Notes: generated from the sequence alone by a model not told the origin. A DNA stretch of 37,755 nt from Streptomyces sp. NBS 14/10 (GCF_002224125.1 NZ_NCSM01000029.1:140194-177948); one strand, 5' to 3'. Positions 7,198 to 15,235 are shown, counted from the stretch's first letter. Numbers and translations are program-made.

Positions 7198-8403
7198 TCA
7201 CGTCGGCTCGTCGGCGGGCTGACCTGCCCGGCGCGCACCGTACGCCACGGCTGCCGCCACCGCCGCCAGCAGGGCGACCGTGGTCAGGGCGGTCGGCAGG
7301 GAGAGCCCGTCGGCCAGGAAACCGATGGCCGGCGGGCCGAGCAGCATCCCGCCGTAGCCGAAGGTGGAGGCCGCGGCGACCCCGCTCGGCCCGGTCAGGG
7401 CGCCCGCCCGCGCGATGGCGACCGGGAAGAGATTGGCGAGGCCGAGACCGGTGACGGCGAAGCCGAGGAGCGCGAGCCAGACGGTGGGGGCGAGCGCGCC
7501 GAGCAGCATGCCGGCCGCGGCCGTGGTGCCGCCCGCGACCAGCGTGCGGGTCTGGCCGAGCCGTTCGAGGAGCGCGGTGCCGCTCAGCCTGCCGACGGCC
7601 ATCATCAGGGCGAAGACCGAGTAGCCCGCCGCGGCGACCCCCGGGGACGCGTCCAGGTCCTGGTCCAGATGGAGCGCGGCCCAGTCTGCCATCGCGCCCT
7701 CGCCGTACGCCGTACACAGCGCGATCAGCCCGAAGACGGCGACCAGCCGGCGCGCCGCGCTCCGGGAACCGCCCCCGGGGGTCCGCCCATCCGGAGCCGC
7801 GCCCACTGTGCCTTCCTCAAGCGGCGCCGGTACGGGCACGGGGACCGGGAGGCGGATCAGGGCCCGGCCCGCGACCGCCGCGAGCAGCAGCCCGCACGCG
7901 GCGAGGAGCGACAGGTGGGTGGTGGGGCTCAGCCGCCCCGCTATCAGCCCGCCCAGGGCCGCCCCGGCCATCCCGCCCAGGCTGAACGCGGCGTGGAAGC
8001 TGGGCATGACGGGGCGGCGCAGCGCGGCGATGAGATCGACGGCCGCGCTGTTCATGGCGACGTTGAGCCCGCCGAACCCGGCCCCGAAGACCAGCAGGAC
8101 CAGCCCGAGGGCGAGCGCGGAGCCGGTCAGCGGCGGCAGCGCGACGCTGAGCGAGAACAGGACGGCCAAGGCCACCGTCGTGGCGTGGCTGCCGAAGCGG
8201 CGGCAGAGCCGACCGGTGATCATCATGGTGGCCACCGCGCCCGCCGAAACGCCCAGCAGAGCGAGCCCGAGGACGCCTTCCGACGCGCCGGTCCGGTCCT
8301 TGATCGCGGGGATCCGGACCACCCAACCGGCGAATATGAATCCGTCGAGGGCGAAGAACGCGGTGATGGCGGTGCGCAGTTGAACGAGCGATCGGTCGGC
8401 CAC
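7198..8403 (-). CDS. MFS transporter
   Basis: The protein has about 401 aa with around 12 hydrophobic segments. The central loop is rich in Pro/Gly/Arg (about residues 190-225) and separates two six-helix halves. An FALDGFIFAGWVVRIPAIKD segment near the N-terminus and FGAGFGGLNVAMNSAAVDL in TM5 are typical of FucP/YbjJ-like major facilitator proteins. I chose the GTG at 8403 because GGAGG lies 12 nt upstream; the open frame extends to 8493, but that would run into the divergent promoter. It is divergent from the ROK regulator gene and is probably its target, suggesting sugar or metabolite transport. Confidence 0.85.
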   Translation of the reverse strand: MADRSLVQLRTAITAFFALDGFIFAGWVVRIPAIKDRTGASEGVLGLALLGVSAGAVATMMITGRLCRRFGSHATTVALAVLFSLSVALPPLTGSALALGLVLLVFGAGFGGLNVAMNSAAVDLIAALRRPVMPSFHAAFSLGGMAGAALGGLIAGRLSPTTHLSLLAACGLLLAAVAGRALIRLPVPVPVPAPLEEGTVGAAPDGRTPGGGSRSAARRLVAVFGLIALCTAYGEGAMADWAALHLDQDLDASPGVAAAGYSVFALMMAVGRLSGTALLERLGQTRTLVAGGTTAAAGMLLGALAPTVWLALLGFAVTGLGLANLFPVAIARAGALTGPSGVAAASTFGYGGMLLGPPAIGFLADGLSLPTALTTVALLAAVAAAVAYGARRAGQPADEPT

Positions 8404-8439
8404 GGCGGGGCGCCGCCTCCCCGGAATGGCCGTCCATGT

Positions 8440-8460
8440 TTTGTTTCGTGTCGGCACAAA
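8440..8460. promoter_or_regulatory. Inverted repeat between divergent MFS and ROK genes, candidate ROK operator
   Basis: TTTGT (8440-8444) and ACAAA (8456-8460) are symmetric about position 8450, and the inner CG (8447-8448) and CG (8452-8453) also pair. The A/T-rich TTTGT/ACAAA arms resemble those of ROK repressor sites such as XylR operators. The site lies in the 71-bp gap between the two start codons. Confidence 0.4.
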
Positions 8461-8474
8461 GTGAGAATAGGGGC

Positions 8475-9701
8475 GTGACCCAGACACGGACAAGGCTCGA
8501 GCGGGGCCGAAGCGCTCTCGGCCCGGCCCTGGAGCTCGTACACACCGGCCGAGCGCCCACGCGGGCGGTGCTCACGACCGAACTCGGCGTGACCAGAGCG
8601 ACCGCGGGCGCCGTCGCCGCCGAACTCGAAGCGCTCGGCCTGATCCAGGTCGACTCCCGCCCGCTGGGGGCCGCCGGGGCGCAGGGCCGCCCCTCGCACC
8701 GCCTCGCGATCGCCCCCCACGGCCCGGTGGCCCTCGCCGCCCAGGTGCACGCCGACGGCTTCCGCGCGGCTCTGGTCGGGCTCGGCGGCCGGATCGTGGC
8801 CACCGACCCCGGCTGTATGACCGTGCCGGCCGATCCGGCACATGTCATCGACGCGGTCGTCGAGGCCGGGGCCCGGCTGCTGCGCGCGAGCGGCCGCCGC
8901 TGCGTGGGCGCCGGGCTCGCGGTCCCCTCCGCGGTGGCCGAACCGGAGGGCACCGCCCTCAACCCGCTGCATATCGCCTGGCCCGCGGGCGCGCCCGTAC
9001 GCGAGCTGTTCACCCGGAGCCTCGCCGCGGCGGGCGTCCGCGGCCCGTCCGGGGCGCCCCTGACCGGCCTCGCCGGCAACGACGTCAACCTCGCGGCCCT
9101 GGCCGAGCACCGCCACGGGGCGGGCGGCGGCGCCCAGCACCTGCTCTGCGTCGCCACCGGCCACCGCGGCGTCGGCGGGGCGCTGGTCCTCGACGGGCGG
9201 CTGCACACCGGCAGCGCGGGCCTGGCCCTCGAGGTCGGCCATCTGACCGTCAACCCGGAGGGACCGCCCTGCCACTGCGGCAGCCGCGGCTGTCTGGACA
9301 TCGAGGCCGACCCGCTGGCCTTCCTCGTCGCCGCCGGACGCGACCCGGGACCCGAGGTTTCGCTCCTCCAGCAGGCGCGCGACCTGCTCCGCGAGGAGTA
9401 CGCCGACCCGTCCGTGCGGGCCGCCGCCGACCTCCTCATCGACCGGCTCGGCCTCGGCCTCGCCGGGCTCGTCAACATCCTCAACCCCGACCGCATCATC
9501 CTCGGCGGGCTGCATCGCGAGCTCCTGGAGGCCGACCCGGAGCGGCTGCGTGCGGTCGTCGCCGAGCGCAGCCTGTGGGGGCGCAGCGGGGGCGTACCCG
9601 TCCTGCCGTGCACCCTGGACCACAACAGCCTGGTCGGCGCGGCGGAGTTGGCCTGGCAGGCGGTGCTCGACGACCCGCTGGAGGCGCTTGGCGCGGCGTG
9701 A
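8475..9701 (+). CDS. ROK-family transcriptional regulator
   Basis: The protein has 408 aa. An N-terminal winged helix-turn-helix (about residues 15-60, TRAVLTTELGVTRATAGAVAAELEALGLI) is followed by the ROK sugar-kinase-like fold. The zinc motif is CHCGSRGCLD, preceded by EVGHLTVN, as is usual for the family. Near the C-terminus, GLVNILNPDRIILGG completes the fold. The GTG at 8475 removes 13 N-terminal residues of the longer frame and leaves room for the divergent promoter. It probably represses the neighbouring MFS gene in response to a sugar or derivative. Confidence 0.9.
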   Translation: MTQTRTRLERGRSALGPALELVHTGRAPTRAVLTTELGVTRATAGAVAAELEALGLIQVDSRPLGAAGAQGRPSHRLAIAPHGPVALAAQVHADGFRAALVGLGGRIVATDPGCMTVPADPAHVIDAVVEAGARLLRASGRRCVGAGLAVPSAVAEPEGTALNPLHIAWPAGAPVRELFTRSLAAAGVRGPSGAPLTGLAGNDVNLAALAEHRHGAGGGAQHLLCVATGHRGVGGALVLDGRLHTGSAGLALEVGHLTVNPEGPPCHCGSRGCLDIEADPLAFLVAAGRDPGPEVSLLQQARDLLREEYADPSVRAAADLLIDRLGLGLAGLVNILNPDRIILGGLHRELLEADPERLRAVVAERSLWGRSGGVPVLPCTLDHNSLVGAAELAWQAVLDDPLEALGAA

Positions 9702-9753
9702 CCCGGGGCGGTGCGATACGACCGACCCCCGGGCCCGCCCTCGGCCCGCCCTC

Positions 9754-9877
9754 AGCTCGCGCGCCGGGCCCGTACGCCAGCTCATGCGCCGGGCCCGTAC
9801 GCCAGCTCATGCGGCGGGCCCGTACGCCAGCTCAAGCGTCGGGCCCGTACGCCAGCCCGTACGTCAGTCCGCGCGCC
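9754..9877. repeat. 25-bp tandem repeat, four copies plus a degenerate copy, at the 3' end of the phosphotriesterase-family gene
   Basis: Each unit is AGCTCATG followed by CGCCGGGCCCGTACGCC, with single-base changes between copies. The copies begin at 9754, 9779, 9804 and 9829, and a degenerate copy follows from 9854. The stop codon of the minus-strand gene (9864-9866) lies in this last copy. There are no spacers, so this is a tandem array and not a CRISPR. Confidence 0.85.
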
Positions 9878-10838
9878 AGACCGTGGCCAGGGCGCGGGCC
9901 GGGTTGGCGGTGAGGATCCGGTGCACCACGTCGGCACCCACGGCGAGTTCGAGCCGTGGGCGCAGCCGGCGGAGCAGATACGGCATGCCCGGGCCGCCGT
10001 TCACCGACCGGGCCGCGGCCGTGGTCGTATCGCCACCCAGCAGCAGCTGGTCGGCGTGCCCGGCGTCGACGAGCGCGACCAGCGCGTCGGGCAGCCGCCA
10101 GTCCGTGGCGTGGTTGGCGCGGGAGGGCCCGTCGAAGGCGAGGAACGCCCCGGCCCGGGCCGCCTGTTGGTGCACGACCGAGTCGGGCGAGCGGTTCAGG
10201 TGGCCGAGGATCACGTGCTGCGGCGCCACCCCGTGCTCGTCGCACAGCAGGTCCAGGACGTCCAGGGCGGCCGTCCCCAGCTCCAGGTGGACGGCGATGG
10301 GCGCGCCGGTGCAATGGTGGGCCTGGGCGGCCGCGGCCATGGTGCGGCGGGCGTGGGCGTCGAGGCCGTGGAAGCCGCCCGCGACCTTGATCAGCCCGGC
10401 GCGTGGCCCTGTGCCGCCGATGCCGCGCGTCAGCTCGTCGACGAAGAGCTCGGCGAGCCCGTCGAGCACCGCCTCGACGTCGCCCGGCGCGTAGTGGTGG
10501 GCCTGGTGCAGCCCCGTCGCGGCCACCAGATGGACGCCGGTGGCCCGGGAGAGCCCGACCAGCTCACCGGCCGTCCGCCCGAGGCCGTAGGGCGTCCACT
10601 GCACCACCGCCCGCCCGCCGAGCCCGTGGAAGGCCCGCAGCTCCGCGTCCGCCGCGGCCACATCGGCCAGCTCCTGCCCGGGCAGCAGCACGCTGCGGAA
10701 GAACAGGTGGTCGTGCGCGTCGCAGACGCCCAGCGCATCGCCGGGGACATCGCCGAGCACGGTCCGTACGGCGGTCTGCGCGGCGGTCTGCTCCGATGTC
10801 TCTCCCATGGCCTGCTGGGCCTGTCCGGTCGCGCTCAC
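9864..10838 (-). CDS. Phosphotriesterase-family metal-dependent hydrolase
   Basis: The protein has about 324 aa. It has the amidohydrolase metal ligands in order: HDH in CDAHDHLFFR near the N-terminus, a Lys in GLIKVAGG, His in IAVHLE, His in VILGHLNRSPD and Asp in LLGGDTTT. The fold is that of phosphotriesterase-like lactonases and hydrolases; the natural substrate is unknown and may be a lactone. The GTG at 10838 overlaps the upstream stop codon by 4 bp, implying translational coupling. An ATG ten codons later (10808) is an alternative start. It is the last gene of a TetR-DUF4865-hydrolase operon. Confidence 0.85.
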   Translation of the reverse strand: MSATGQAQQAMGETSEQTAAQTAVRTVLGDVPGDALGVCDAHDHLFFRSVLLPGQELADVAAADAELRAFHGLGGRAVVQWTPYGLGRTAGELVGLSRATGVHLVAATGLHQAHHYAPGDVEAVLDGLAELFVDELTRGIGGTGPRAGLIKVAGGFHGLDAHARRTMAAAAQAHHCTGAPIAVHLELGTAALDVLDLLCDEHGVAPQHVILGHLNRSPDSVVHQQAARAGAFLAFDGPSRANHATDWRLPDALVALVDAGHADQLLLGGDTTTAAARSVNGGPGMPYLLRRLRPRLELAVGADVVHRILTANPARALATVWRAD

Positions 10839-11437
10839 CACTGGCGCCCGCGGGGGAGCCGGGCCAGGTCGGGCGCCGAGAGGTGGAGCACTTGGTAGCG
10901 GTCGCCGGGGGCGCCGGGCGGGGCGGTGTCTTCCCAGAGGGTGAAGTGCAGCAGCTCCCAGCCGCGCGGGTCGATGCCGAGGGCCGTCGAGTGCACCCCG
11001 TCCGTACGGGCCAGCCGCCGCAGCTCCTCCAGCGCGTCCTCGACCGCGCCCGCCGGAGCGCTGCCCGACGGGTCGGCGCCCGCAGGGACGGCCACGGCGT
11101 GGCGGGTGGCGGTGCGCGGTACGGAGGCCAGGGCCGGGCCGTGCTCGAAGGCGAGCCCTTGCCAGTTCTCGACCGCGGGGCGGCCGAAGTCCCGGACGAC
11201 GCCCTGGAATCCGGGTCCCCACAGAAAGCGGTTCATGGCTTCCGGGTCGGCCCACAGGTAAAACGGCGCGTATTGGTTGACCGGGGAGCCGTCGACCCCG
11301 CGCTCGCGGATGCCGTACGCCTTCAGTCCGAGCCCCGGAAAGTCGTCCAGGGCTGGGCCCTTCGACTCCACTCGGCGCCGGATGATCTTCATGTCGTAGT
11401 CGGCGGGCAGGGTGATCCGGTACTGCATGGCGTGCAA
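10835..11437 (-). CDS. DUF4865-family protein
   Basis: The protein has 200 aa and contains MQYRITLPADYDM, PVNQYAPFYLWADPEAMNRFLWG and FEHGPALASVPR, all typical of DUF4865. The pattern suggests a small-molecule-binding or ferredoxin-like barrel (EthD-like), but function is unknown. I chose a TTG start at 11437: AGGAG lies 6 nt before it. The ATG three codons downstream (11428) has the same AGGAG at 15 nt, which is too far. The gene lies between a TetR gene and a hydrolase gene that overlaps it by 4 bp, so the three are likely one regulated unit. Confidence 0.8.
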   Translation of the reverse strand: MHAMQYRITLPADYDMKIIRRRVESKGPALDDFPGLGLKAYGIRERGVDGSPVNQYAPFYLWADPEAMNRFLWGPGFQGVVRDFGRPAVENWQGLAFEHGPALASVPRTATRHAVAVPAGADPSGSAPAGAVEDALEELRRLARTDGVHSTALGIDPRGWELLHFTLWEDTAPPGAPGDRYQVLHLSAPDLARLPRGRQW

Positions 11438-11533
11438 GGAGAACTCCTGTCGTGTCAGACCGGGGGAGCGCATGGCGCCTTGATGAGCCGGCGCCGTGCG
11501 CGGCGGAACGGCGGGGGCTTTGCGAAGCGGGCC

Positions 11534-12112
11534 TTACGAAGCGGGTCGGCGAGGCACGCGGGCGGCGAGCAGATCCAGCAGGCCCTGTATGGCGGCGTCG
11601 AAGGGCGCCGTCGACCCCGCGGCGCGGGCCACCACATAGCCGCCCTGGATGGTTGCCACGACCGAGGCGGCGGTCCGCTCCGGGTCAAGACCCGCGTCGA
11701 ACTCCCCGCGCTCCACGCCCTCGGAGACGATCTGGGCCAGCCTGGCGCGCAGCCAGTCGAGCGTTTCCGTCACCGGCTCGCGCAGCGCGGGGTCGGCGAT
11801 GATGTCCGGATCCATCGTCAGCCGGCCGATCGGGCAGCCGCGCAGCACCTCACGCTCCCGCAGCAGATAGGCGCGGATACGGTCGTACGCGGTCCCGGGG
11901 GCGGAGAAGCACGCCTCGGCCGTGGCGCGCATCTGCTCCGCGGTGCGGCGGATGGCGGCGAGCGCGAGGTCGGGCTTGCCGCTGAAGTGGTGGTACATGC
12001 TGCCCTGGCCCGCGCCGGCGCGCTGCTGGATGGCCTTGGGGCTGGTGCCCACGTAGCCGCGCTCCCACAGCAGGTCCTGGGTGCTCTCGATCAACCGCTC
12101 CGCAGTGCTCAT
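11534..12112 (-). CDS. TetR/AcrR-family repressor
   Basis: The protein has 192 aa. The N-terminal helix-turn-helix runs through LLWERGYVGTSPKAIQQRAGAGQGSMYHHFSGK, a standard TetR signature. The C-terminal ligand-binding part has CPIGRLTMD, typical of the LmrA/YxaF-like group that senses small hydrophobic or electrophilic molecules. The ATG at 12112 lies 9 bp from a near-perfect 20-bp palindrome, so autorepression is very likely. It leads the operon with DUF4865 and the phosphotriesterase-family gene, which it probably controls. Confidence 0.92.
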   Translation of the reverse strand: MSTAERLIESTQDLLWERGYVGTSPKAIQQRAGAGQGSMYHHFSGKPDLALAAIRRTAEQMRATAEACFSAPGTAYDRIRAYLLREREVLRGCPIGRLTMDPDIIADPALREPVTETLDWLRARLAQIVSEGVERGEFDAGLDPERTAASVVATIQGGYVVARAAGSTAPFDAAIQGLLDLLAARVPRRPAS

Positions 12113-12120
12113 GAAGCCAC

Positions 12121-12140
12121 TGTACATACTAGTAAGTACA
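12121..12140. promoter_or_regulatory. TetR operator palindrome
   Basis: The 20-bp sequence is symmetric about TACTAGTA: TGTAC at the left pairs with GTACA at the right, with only one mismatched pair. The flanking C and G extend it to 22 bp. It overlaps a probable -10 region (TAGTAT on the minus strand) just before the TetR start. Its A/T content is far above the surrounding sequence. Confidence 0.8.
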
Positions 12141-12154
12141 GATAGGGTGTGGTG

Positions 12155-12181
12155 CCGGGTCCGACACGGCGTCGGACCCGG
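12155..12181 (-). terminator. 11-bp perfect hairpin
   Basis: CCGGGTCCGAC (12155-12165) pairs perfectly with GTCGGACCCGG (12171-12181) around a 5-nt loop. It lies downstream of the ATP-binding gene and upstream of the TetR promoter, where it would insulate the two. No U-tract. Confidence 0.6.
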
Positions 12182-12182
12182 G

Positions 12183-12250
12183 GGTGCGCGGTCAGTGGTG
12201 CACGGTCGGTGGTGCGCGGTCAGTGGTGCGCGGTCAGTGGTGCACGGCGG
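12183..12250. repeat. 14-bp tandem repeat, four copies plus a partial, across the stop codon of the ATP-binding gene
   Basis: GGTGCGCGGTCAGT starts at 12183, 12197 (two changes), 12211 and 12225; a partial copy starts at 12239. Each full copy contains TCAGT or TCGGT; the one at 12234-12236 is the gene's stop codon. Confidence 0.85.
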
Positions 12251-12779
12251 ACCGGGCGGCGGGCGCCCGCTCCCGGATCACCCCGGCCGGCGGCGCGGGG
12301 CGGGCGAGGTCGGTGCGGTCGGGCGGGGCGGTGCGGCCCGCGCCATGCGTCGCGAAGGGGGACTTGGCGGGGGTGGCGGCCTGCGGCACGGCCAGCGTGA
12401 ACCACACGACCTTCCCGCTGCCGTCGTCCCGGGCGTGCATGCCCCAGCTCTGGCTGACCGCCGCGACCAGGGCGAGCCCGCGGCCATGGGTGGACAGCAG
12501 ATCGCATTCGCGGACGCGCGGCAGCCGCGGATCCTGATCGCGGACCGAAACCGTCAGGCGGTCCATCATGAGGACGATCTCCACCGTGCACTGCTTGTCG
12601 GGCTCGGCGTGCCGGTGGACGTTGGTGAGCAGTTCGGTGACGGCGAGCGCGGCGGGATCGATGAGCGGATCCAGATGCCAGTAGCGCAACTGCGCGGACA
12701 CGATTCTGCGGACCTGTCCGATCCGCGACGGCAGGGCCTGCAGCTCCACCGTGCAATGCCTGCTTGGACGACTGATCAC
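12234..12779 (-). CDS. RsbW-like ATP-binding protein (HATPase_c_2)
   Basis: The protein has 181 aa. It is a single histidine-kinase-type ATPase domain: the N-box is AVTELLTNVHRHA, then SVRDQDPRLPRV and the lid HGRGLALVAAVSQSWGM. Such proteins act as anti-sigma or regulatory kinases in Streptomyces, where they are numerous. The tail after about residue 135 is Pro/Ala-rich and probably disordered. The GTG at 12779 has AGGGAG 8 nt upstream. No anti-anti-sigma or sigma gene lies beside it, so the partner is unknown. Confidence 0.85.
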   Translation of the reverse strand: MISRPSRHCTVELQALPSRIGQVRRIVSAQLRYWHLDPLIDPAALAVTELLTNVHRHAEPDKQCTVEIVLMMDRLTVSVRDQDPRLPRVRECDLLSTHGRGLALVAAVSQSWGMHARDDGSGKVVWFTLAVPQAATPAKSPFATHGAGRTAPPDRTDLARPAPPAGVIRERAPAARSAVHH

Positions 12780-12900
12780 GGCTGCGACTCCCTGAAGAAG
12801 TTGGGGCTAGCCTGATTCAGATGCGGGCGTCGAACACGTTCAGCAGTGGTGGCTGCTGGGCGCGACCGGGAAGGGGCCGGTTCTCAGCGTCACCGCCCGT

Positions 12901-12936
12901 TGACCCTCAGTGATAACTGATGTGCGTCCAGGGTCA
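12901..12936. promoter_or_regulatory. Nested inverted repeat upstream of the ATP-binding gene
   Basis: TGACCCT (12901-12907) and AGGGTCA (12930-12936) are perfect arms. Between them CAGT-GATA-ACTG forms an inner palindrome. The site is about 120 bp before the GTG at 12779. No regulator was recognised. Confidence 0.35.
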
Positions 12937-12969
12937 GCCCCGCCGCCCGCATGCGCAACTCAGGGGGCA

Positions 12970-12993
12970 CCTCCCGGCGGTGGCCGGGGGAGG
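12970..12993 (-). terminator. Hairpin after the small unknown-protein gene
   Basis: CCTCCC-GGC pairs with GCC-GGGAGG around GGTG, with two extra G on one side. It begins 3 bp after the stop codon at 12996. Confidence 0.55.
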
Positions 12994-12995
12994 CG

Positions 12996-13325
12996 TCAGC
13001 CCTTGGGCGAATGGCCTCGCGCGCTGCGGATCGCGTCGAGGAGGCGATTGGCGGCGCCGGGCGCGGCGGCCTTCGCCGCGGCGTCCCGCTGGCCCAGAGT
13101 CAGGCGGTAGCGGGTGCCGTTGACCGTCGCGAGGGCCTGGTCGCCGTCCGTGAACCACGGCCTGCTCGCATGGACCGACTGCACGGGGGCGCTGTCGATC
13201 TCCCGGCCGTAGCTGGTCAGCAACTGCAGCCTGCCGTCCTTGATCAAGACCTGTCCGGCATGCGTGACCGAGCGCAGAAACCGCTCGATCCGCACCCCGC
13301 GGGCGTTGAACTCGGTATCGGCCAC
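12996..13325 (-). CDS. Conserved small protein of unknown function
   Basis: The protein has 109 aa, begins with ADTEFNARGVRIERFL after its GTG start and is predicted mostly beta in the first 75 residues (GQVLIKDGRLQLLTSYGREIDSAPVQSV, then NGTRYRLTLG), followed by a C-terminal helix. The beta-then-helix order is like a PH-type fold, but this is only a guess. The GTG at 13325 has GGAGG 8 nt upstream, which decides the start; the open frame runs much further but is not protein-like. No family was recognised. Confidence 0.65.
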   Translation of the reverse strand: MADTEFNARGVRIERFLRSVTHAGQVLIKDGRLQLLTSYGREIDSAPVQSVHASRPWFTDGDQALATVNGTRYRLTLGQRDAAAKAAAPGAANRLLDAIRSARGHSPKG

Positions 13326-13828
13326 GGTGACCGCCTCCCCGCTCTGTCTCGCCGGCATGCGCGCCGCTCTCCCATGTCCTTCATATTTTCCCTGCTGCGC
13401 AGTGTGCCCGGGACGGGCACGGGATGCCAGGGCGCACTGGTGCCCACTTATGATCCGAAAAGGTCCAAGTTCACCACCGGGCCGCCACAAGAGGCAAGGG
13501 GCGGCGCGTGGAGAGCGCGGTGAGCGCTGTCGATGAGACCGTCGGCACCGCGCTCTGGAGCGGGCCATGGGGTGCGAAGCGGGCGGCTCTACGGACGTCA
13601 GGCCGTGGGGCGCGTTGAAGGCCGTCGCGGGGAGGGGCGCCGGGGGGCATCGGGGGCGCACGGGGAGCGGGGTCGCGCTCCTGTGCGACCCTGGCGGCCG
13701 GTGTCCCGAAAAGTGCTCCTTGCGCTGTCTCGACAAGCGCTGCGCAGCGAGGCTCAGGACGACCCCCGTACGACTCAGGACGACCCCGTACGGCTCAGGA
13801 AGGCGCGCCGCCGACCTGTGCCAGTCCT
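13326..13828. other. 503-bp region without a supported gene
   Basis: No convincing coding sequence was seen. A 36-codon GTG frame at 13508-13618 has a weak ribosome-binding site and no recognisable product. A 12-bp palindrome (CGCTGCGCAGCG) lies at 13738-13749 and a 20/21-bp tandem repeat at 13753-13800. The promoter of the minus-strand gene at 12996-13325 should lie in the first 100 bp. Confidence 0.5.
13753..13800. repeat. 20/21-bp tandem repeat, 2.3 copies, downstream of the SRPBCC gene
   Basis: CTCAGGACGACCCCCGTACGA (13753) is followed by a 20-bp copy with one fewer C (13774) and by CTCAGGA (13794). It lies 28 bp past the stop codon of the SRPBCC gene. Confidence 0.8.
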
Positions 13829-14302
13829 TCAGTCGGCCAGTCGGCGGTCCAGTGCGCGCACCGCGTCGCGGAAGGCGCGCCGCAGGCCCGGCCGCAGCAG
13901 CCGCAGGGCGCCCCGTAGCGGTGCCACCCCGTCCACCGCGAAGGTGTACCGCACCACGGAGCCGGTGCCGGAGGGGGACGGCATCAGCCGCCACTCCTCC
14001 AGCAGGGCGCGCAGTCCCGGCGCATTCGTCCGGTCCACGCGGTAGGCGTAGCACTCCGCGGGGTCCGCCGCCATGACCGTCTCGATGAAGCGGGTGCCGC
14101 CCTTCAGCCGGATCTCACGGCCCTTGCCGTCGTCGGTGGAGCGGGCGGCGGCGACCTGGCGGTACCAGCGCGGCCAGTTCTCGACATCGGCCAGCGCCTT
14201 GAACACCGCCTCGGGTGGGGCGGTGGTCTCGGCGACGAAGACCAGCCGCAGCGGGGCCGTGCGGACGTAGTCGAGTCCCACGGGACGCAGACGATGCCTC
14301 AT
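13829..14302 (-). CDS. SRPBCC (START-like) family protein
   Basis: The protein has 157 aa. Its pattern is that of polyketide cyclase/dehydrase-type SRPBCC proteins: VFVAETTAPPEAVFKALADVENWPRWYRQV at the N-terminus, a central beta-sheet with GTRFIETVMA and EEWRLMPSPSGTGSVVRYTFAVDG, and a long C-terminal helix (RRAFRDAVRALDRRLAD). It probably binds a hydrophobic ligand; whether it is catalytic is unknown. The ATG at 14302 follows TACCGT by 6 nt, so it may be leaderless. No biosynthetic genes surround it. Confidence 0.85.
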   Translation of the reverse strand: MRHRLRPVGLDYVRTAPLRLVFVAETTAPPEAVFKALADVENWPRWYRQVAAARSTDDGKGREIRLKGGTRFIETVMAADPAECYAYRVDRTNAPGLRALLEEWRLMPSPSGTGSVVRYTFAVDGVAPLRGALRLLRPGLRRAFRDAVRALDRRLAD

Positions 14303-14308
14303 GCCGCC

Positions 14309-14330
14309 ACGGTAACTGACTACCCGTCAG
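14309..14330 (-). promoter_or_regulatory. Putative leaderless -10 box and adjacent inverted repeat (SRPBCC gene)
   Basis: On the minus strand TACCGT (14309-14314) is followed by GGCGGC and ATG. Directly upstream, CTGAC-TACCC-GTCAG (14316-14330) is a 5-bp inverted repeat placed to overlap RNA polymerase. Confidence 0.35.
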
Positions 14331-14398
14331 ATGTCTGCGGCCCCAGCCGACTCGCCTCTCCCCGCGCAGCGCCCCGAGACACGCGCCCCTCTCCCCGC

Positions 14399-15235
14399 TC
14401 ACATGGCGGCCTCGCCCGCCACCACCAGCTCCCCCGGCAGATGCTCCAGGATCTCCGCCCGCGCCTCCCCGGGCAGCCCCGGGTCCGTCACCAGCGCGTC
14501 CACCTCGTCCAGCGAGGCGAAGGAACTCAGGCCCACCGTGCCCCACTTGGTGTGGTCGGCGACCACCACCACCCGCCGCGCCGAGCGGACGAAGTGCCGG
14601 TTGGTCTCCGCCTCCGCCAGGTTCGGGGTGGACAGGCCGGCCTCCACCGATATCCCGTGCACCCCCAGGAACAGCACATCGAAGTGGAGCGAGCGGACCG
14701 CGGCGTCCGCGACCGGACCCACCAGCGTGTCCGAGGGGGTGCGCACCCCGCCCGTGAGCACCACCGTCGCCGCCCCGGGGCGCGGCCCCGCCCCGCCGCC
14801 CGCGGCCGACCGCTGCGCGTTGTAGAAGACGTCCGCCACCCGCACCGAGTTCGTCACCACGGTCAGATCCGGCACATCCAGCAACTGCTGCGCCAGCGCG
14901 AACGCCGTGGTCCCGCCCGCCAGCGCGATGGCGGTGCCGGGCGCGGCCATCGCCGCGGCGGCCTTCGCGATGTCCTCCTTGGCGCTCAGCTCAAGGCCCG
15001 ACTTGGCCTCGAACCCCGGCTCGTACGTGCTCGCCTCGGCGACCGGCACCGCGCCGCCGTGCACCTTCTCCACCATGCCCAGCCGGGCCAGGGCGTCCAG
15101 ATCGCGACGGACCGTCATATCCGACACGTTCAACTTGCGGGTCAGCTCGTTGACCCGCACCCCGCCGCGCCGTCTCACCTCGTCGAGGATCAGGGCACGC
15201 CGCTGCTCGGCGAGGAGATTCTGGTTGTCGCTCAC
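14399..15235 (-). CDS. DeoR/GlpR-family transcriptional regulator
   Basis: The protein has 278 aa. The N-terminal helix-turn-helix is the DeoR signature RRGGVRVNELTRKLNVSDMTVRRDLDAL, followed by VEKVHGGAV. The C-terminal sugar-phosphate sensor domain has TNSVRVADVF, DVLFLGVHGIS, GLSTPNLAEAETNR and VVVADHTKWGTVGLSSFA. The GTG at 15235 is preceded by AAGGGA; the frame upstream is not protein-like. It is divergent from the membrane hydrolase gene with a 202-bp gap. No sugar-catabolic gene is adjacent, so the target may be elsewhere. Confidence 0.9.
   Translation of the reverse strand: MSDNQNLLAEQRRALILDEVRRRGGVRVNELTRKLNVSDMTVRRDLDALARLGMVEKVHGGAVPVAEASTYEPGFEAKSGLELSAKEDIAKAAAAMAAPGTAIALAGGTTAFALAQQLLDVPDLTVVTNSVRVADVFYNAQRSAAGGGAGPRPGAATVVLTGGVRTPSDTLVGPVADAAVRSLHFDVLFLGVHGISVEAGLSTPNLAEAETNRHFVRSARRVVVVADHTKWGTVGLSSFASLDEVDALVTDPGLPGEARAEILEHLPGELVVAGEAAM

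Noticed and set aside
9754..9877. CRISPR-like direct repeats
   Set aside because: The 25-bp units follow each other directly with no unique spacers, and there are no cas genes.
12867..12880. GGGAAGGGGCCGG shared by 2770s, 12860s and 29410s regions
   Set aside because: The shared stretch is short and G/C-rich, the copies at 2774 and 12867 lack the second half of the palindrome, and chance is likely.
13508..13618. 36-codon GTG frame in the gap between two minus-strand genes
   Set aside because: The ribosome-binding site is weak, no family is recognisable and the end is not followed by a terminator. It cannot be excluded, only not supported.
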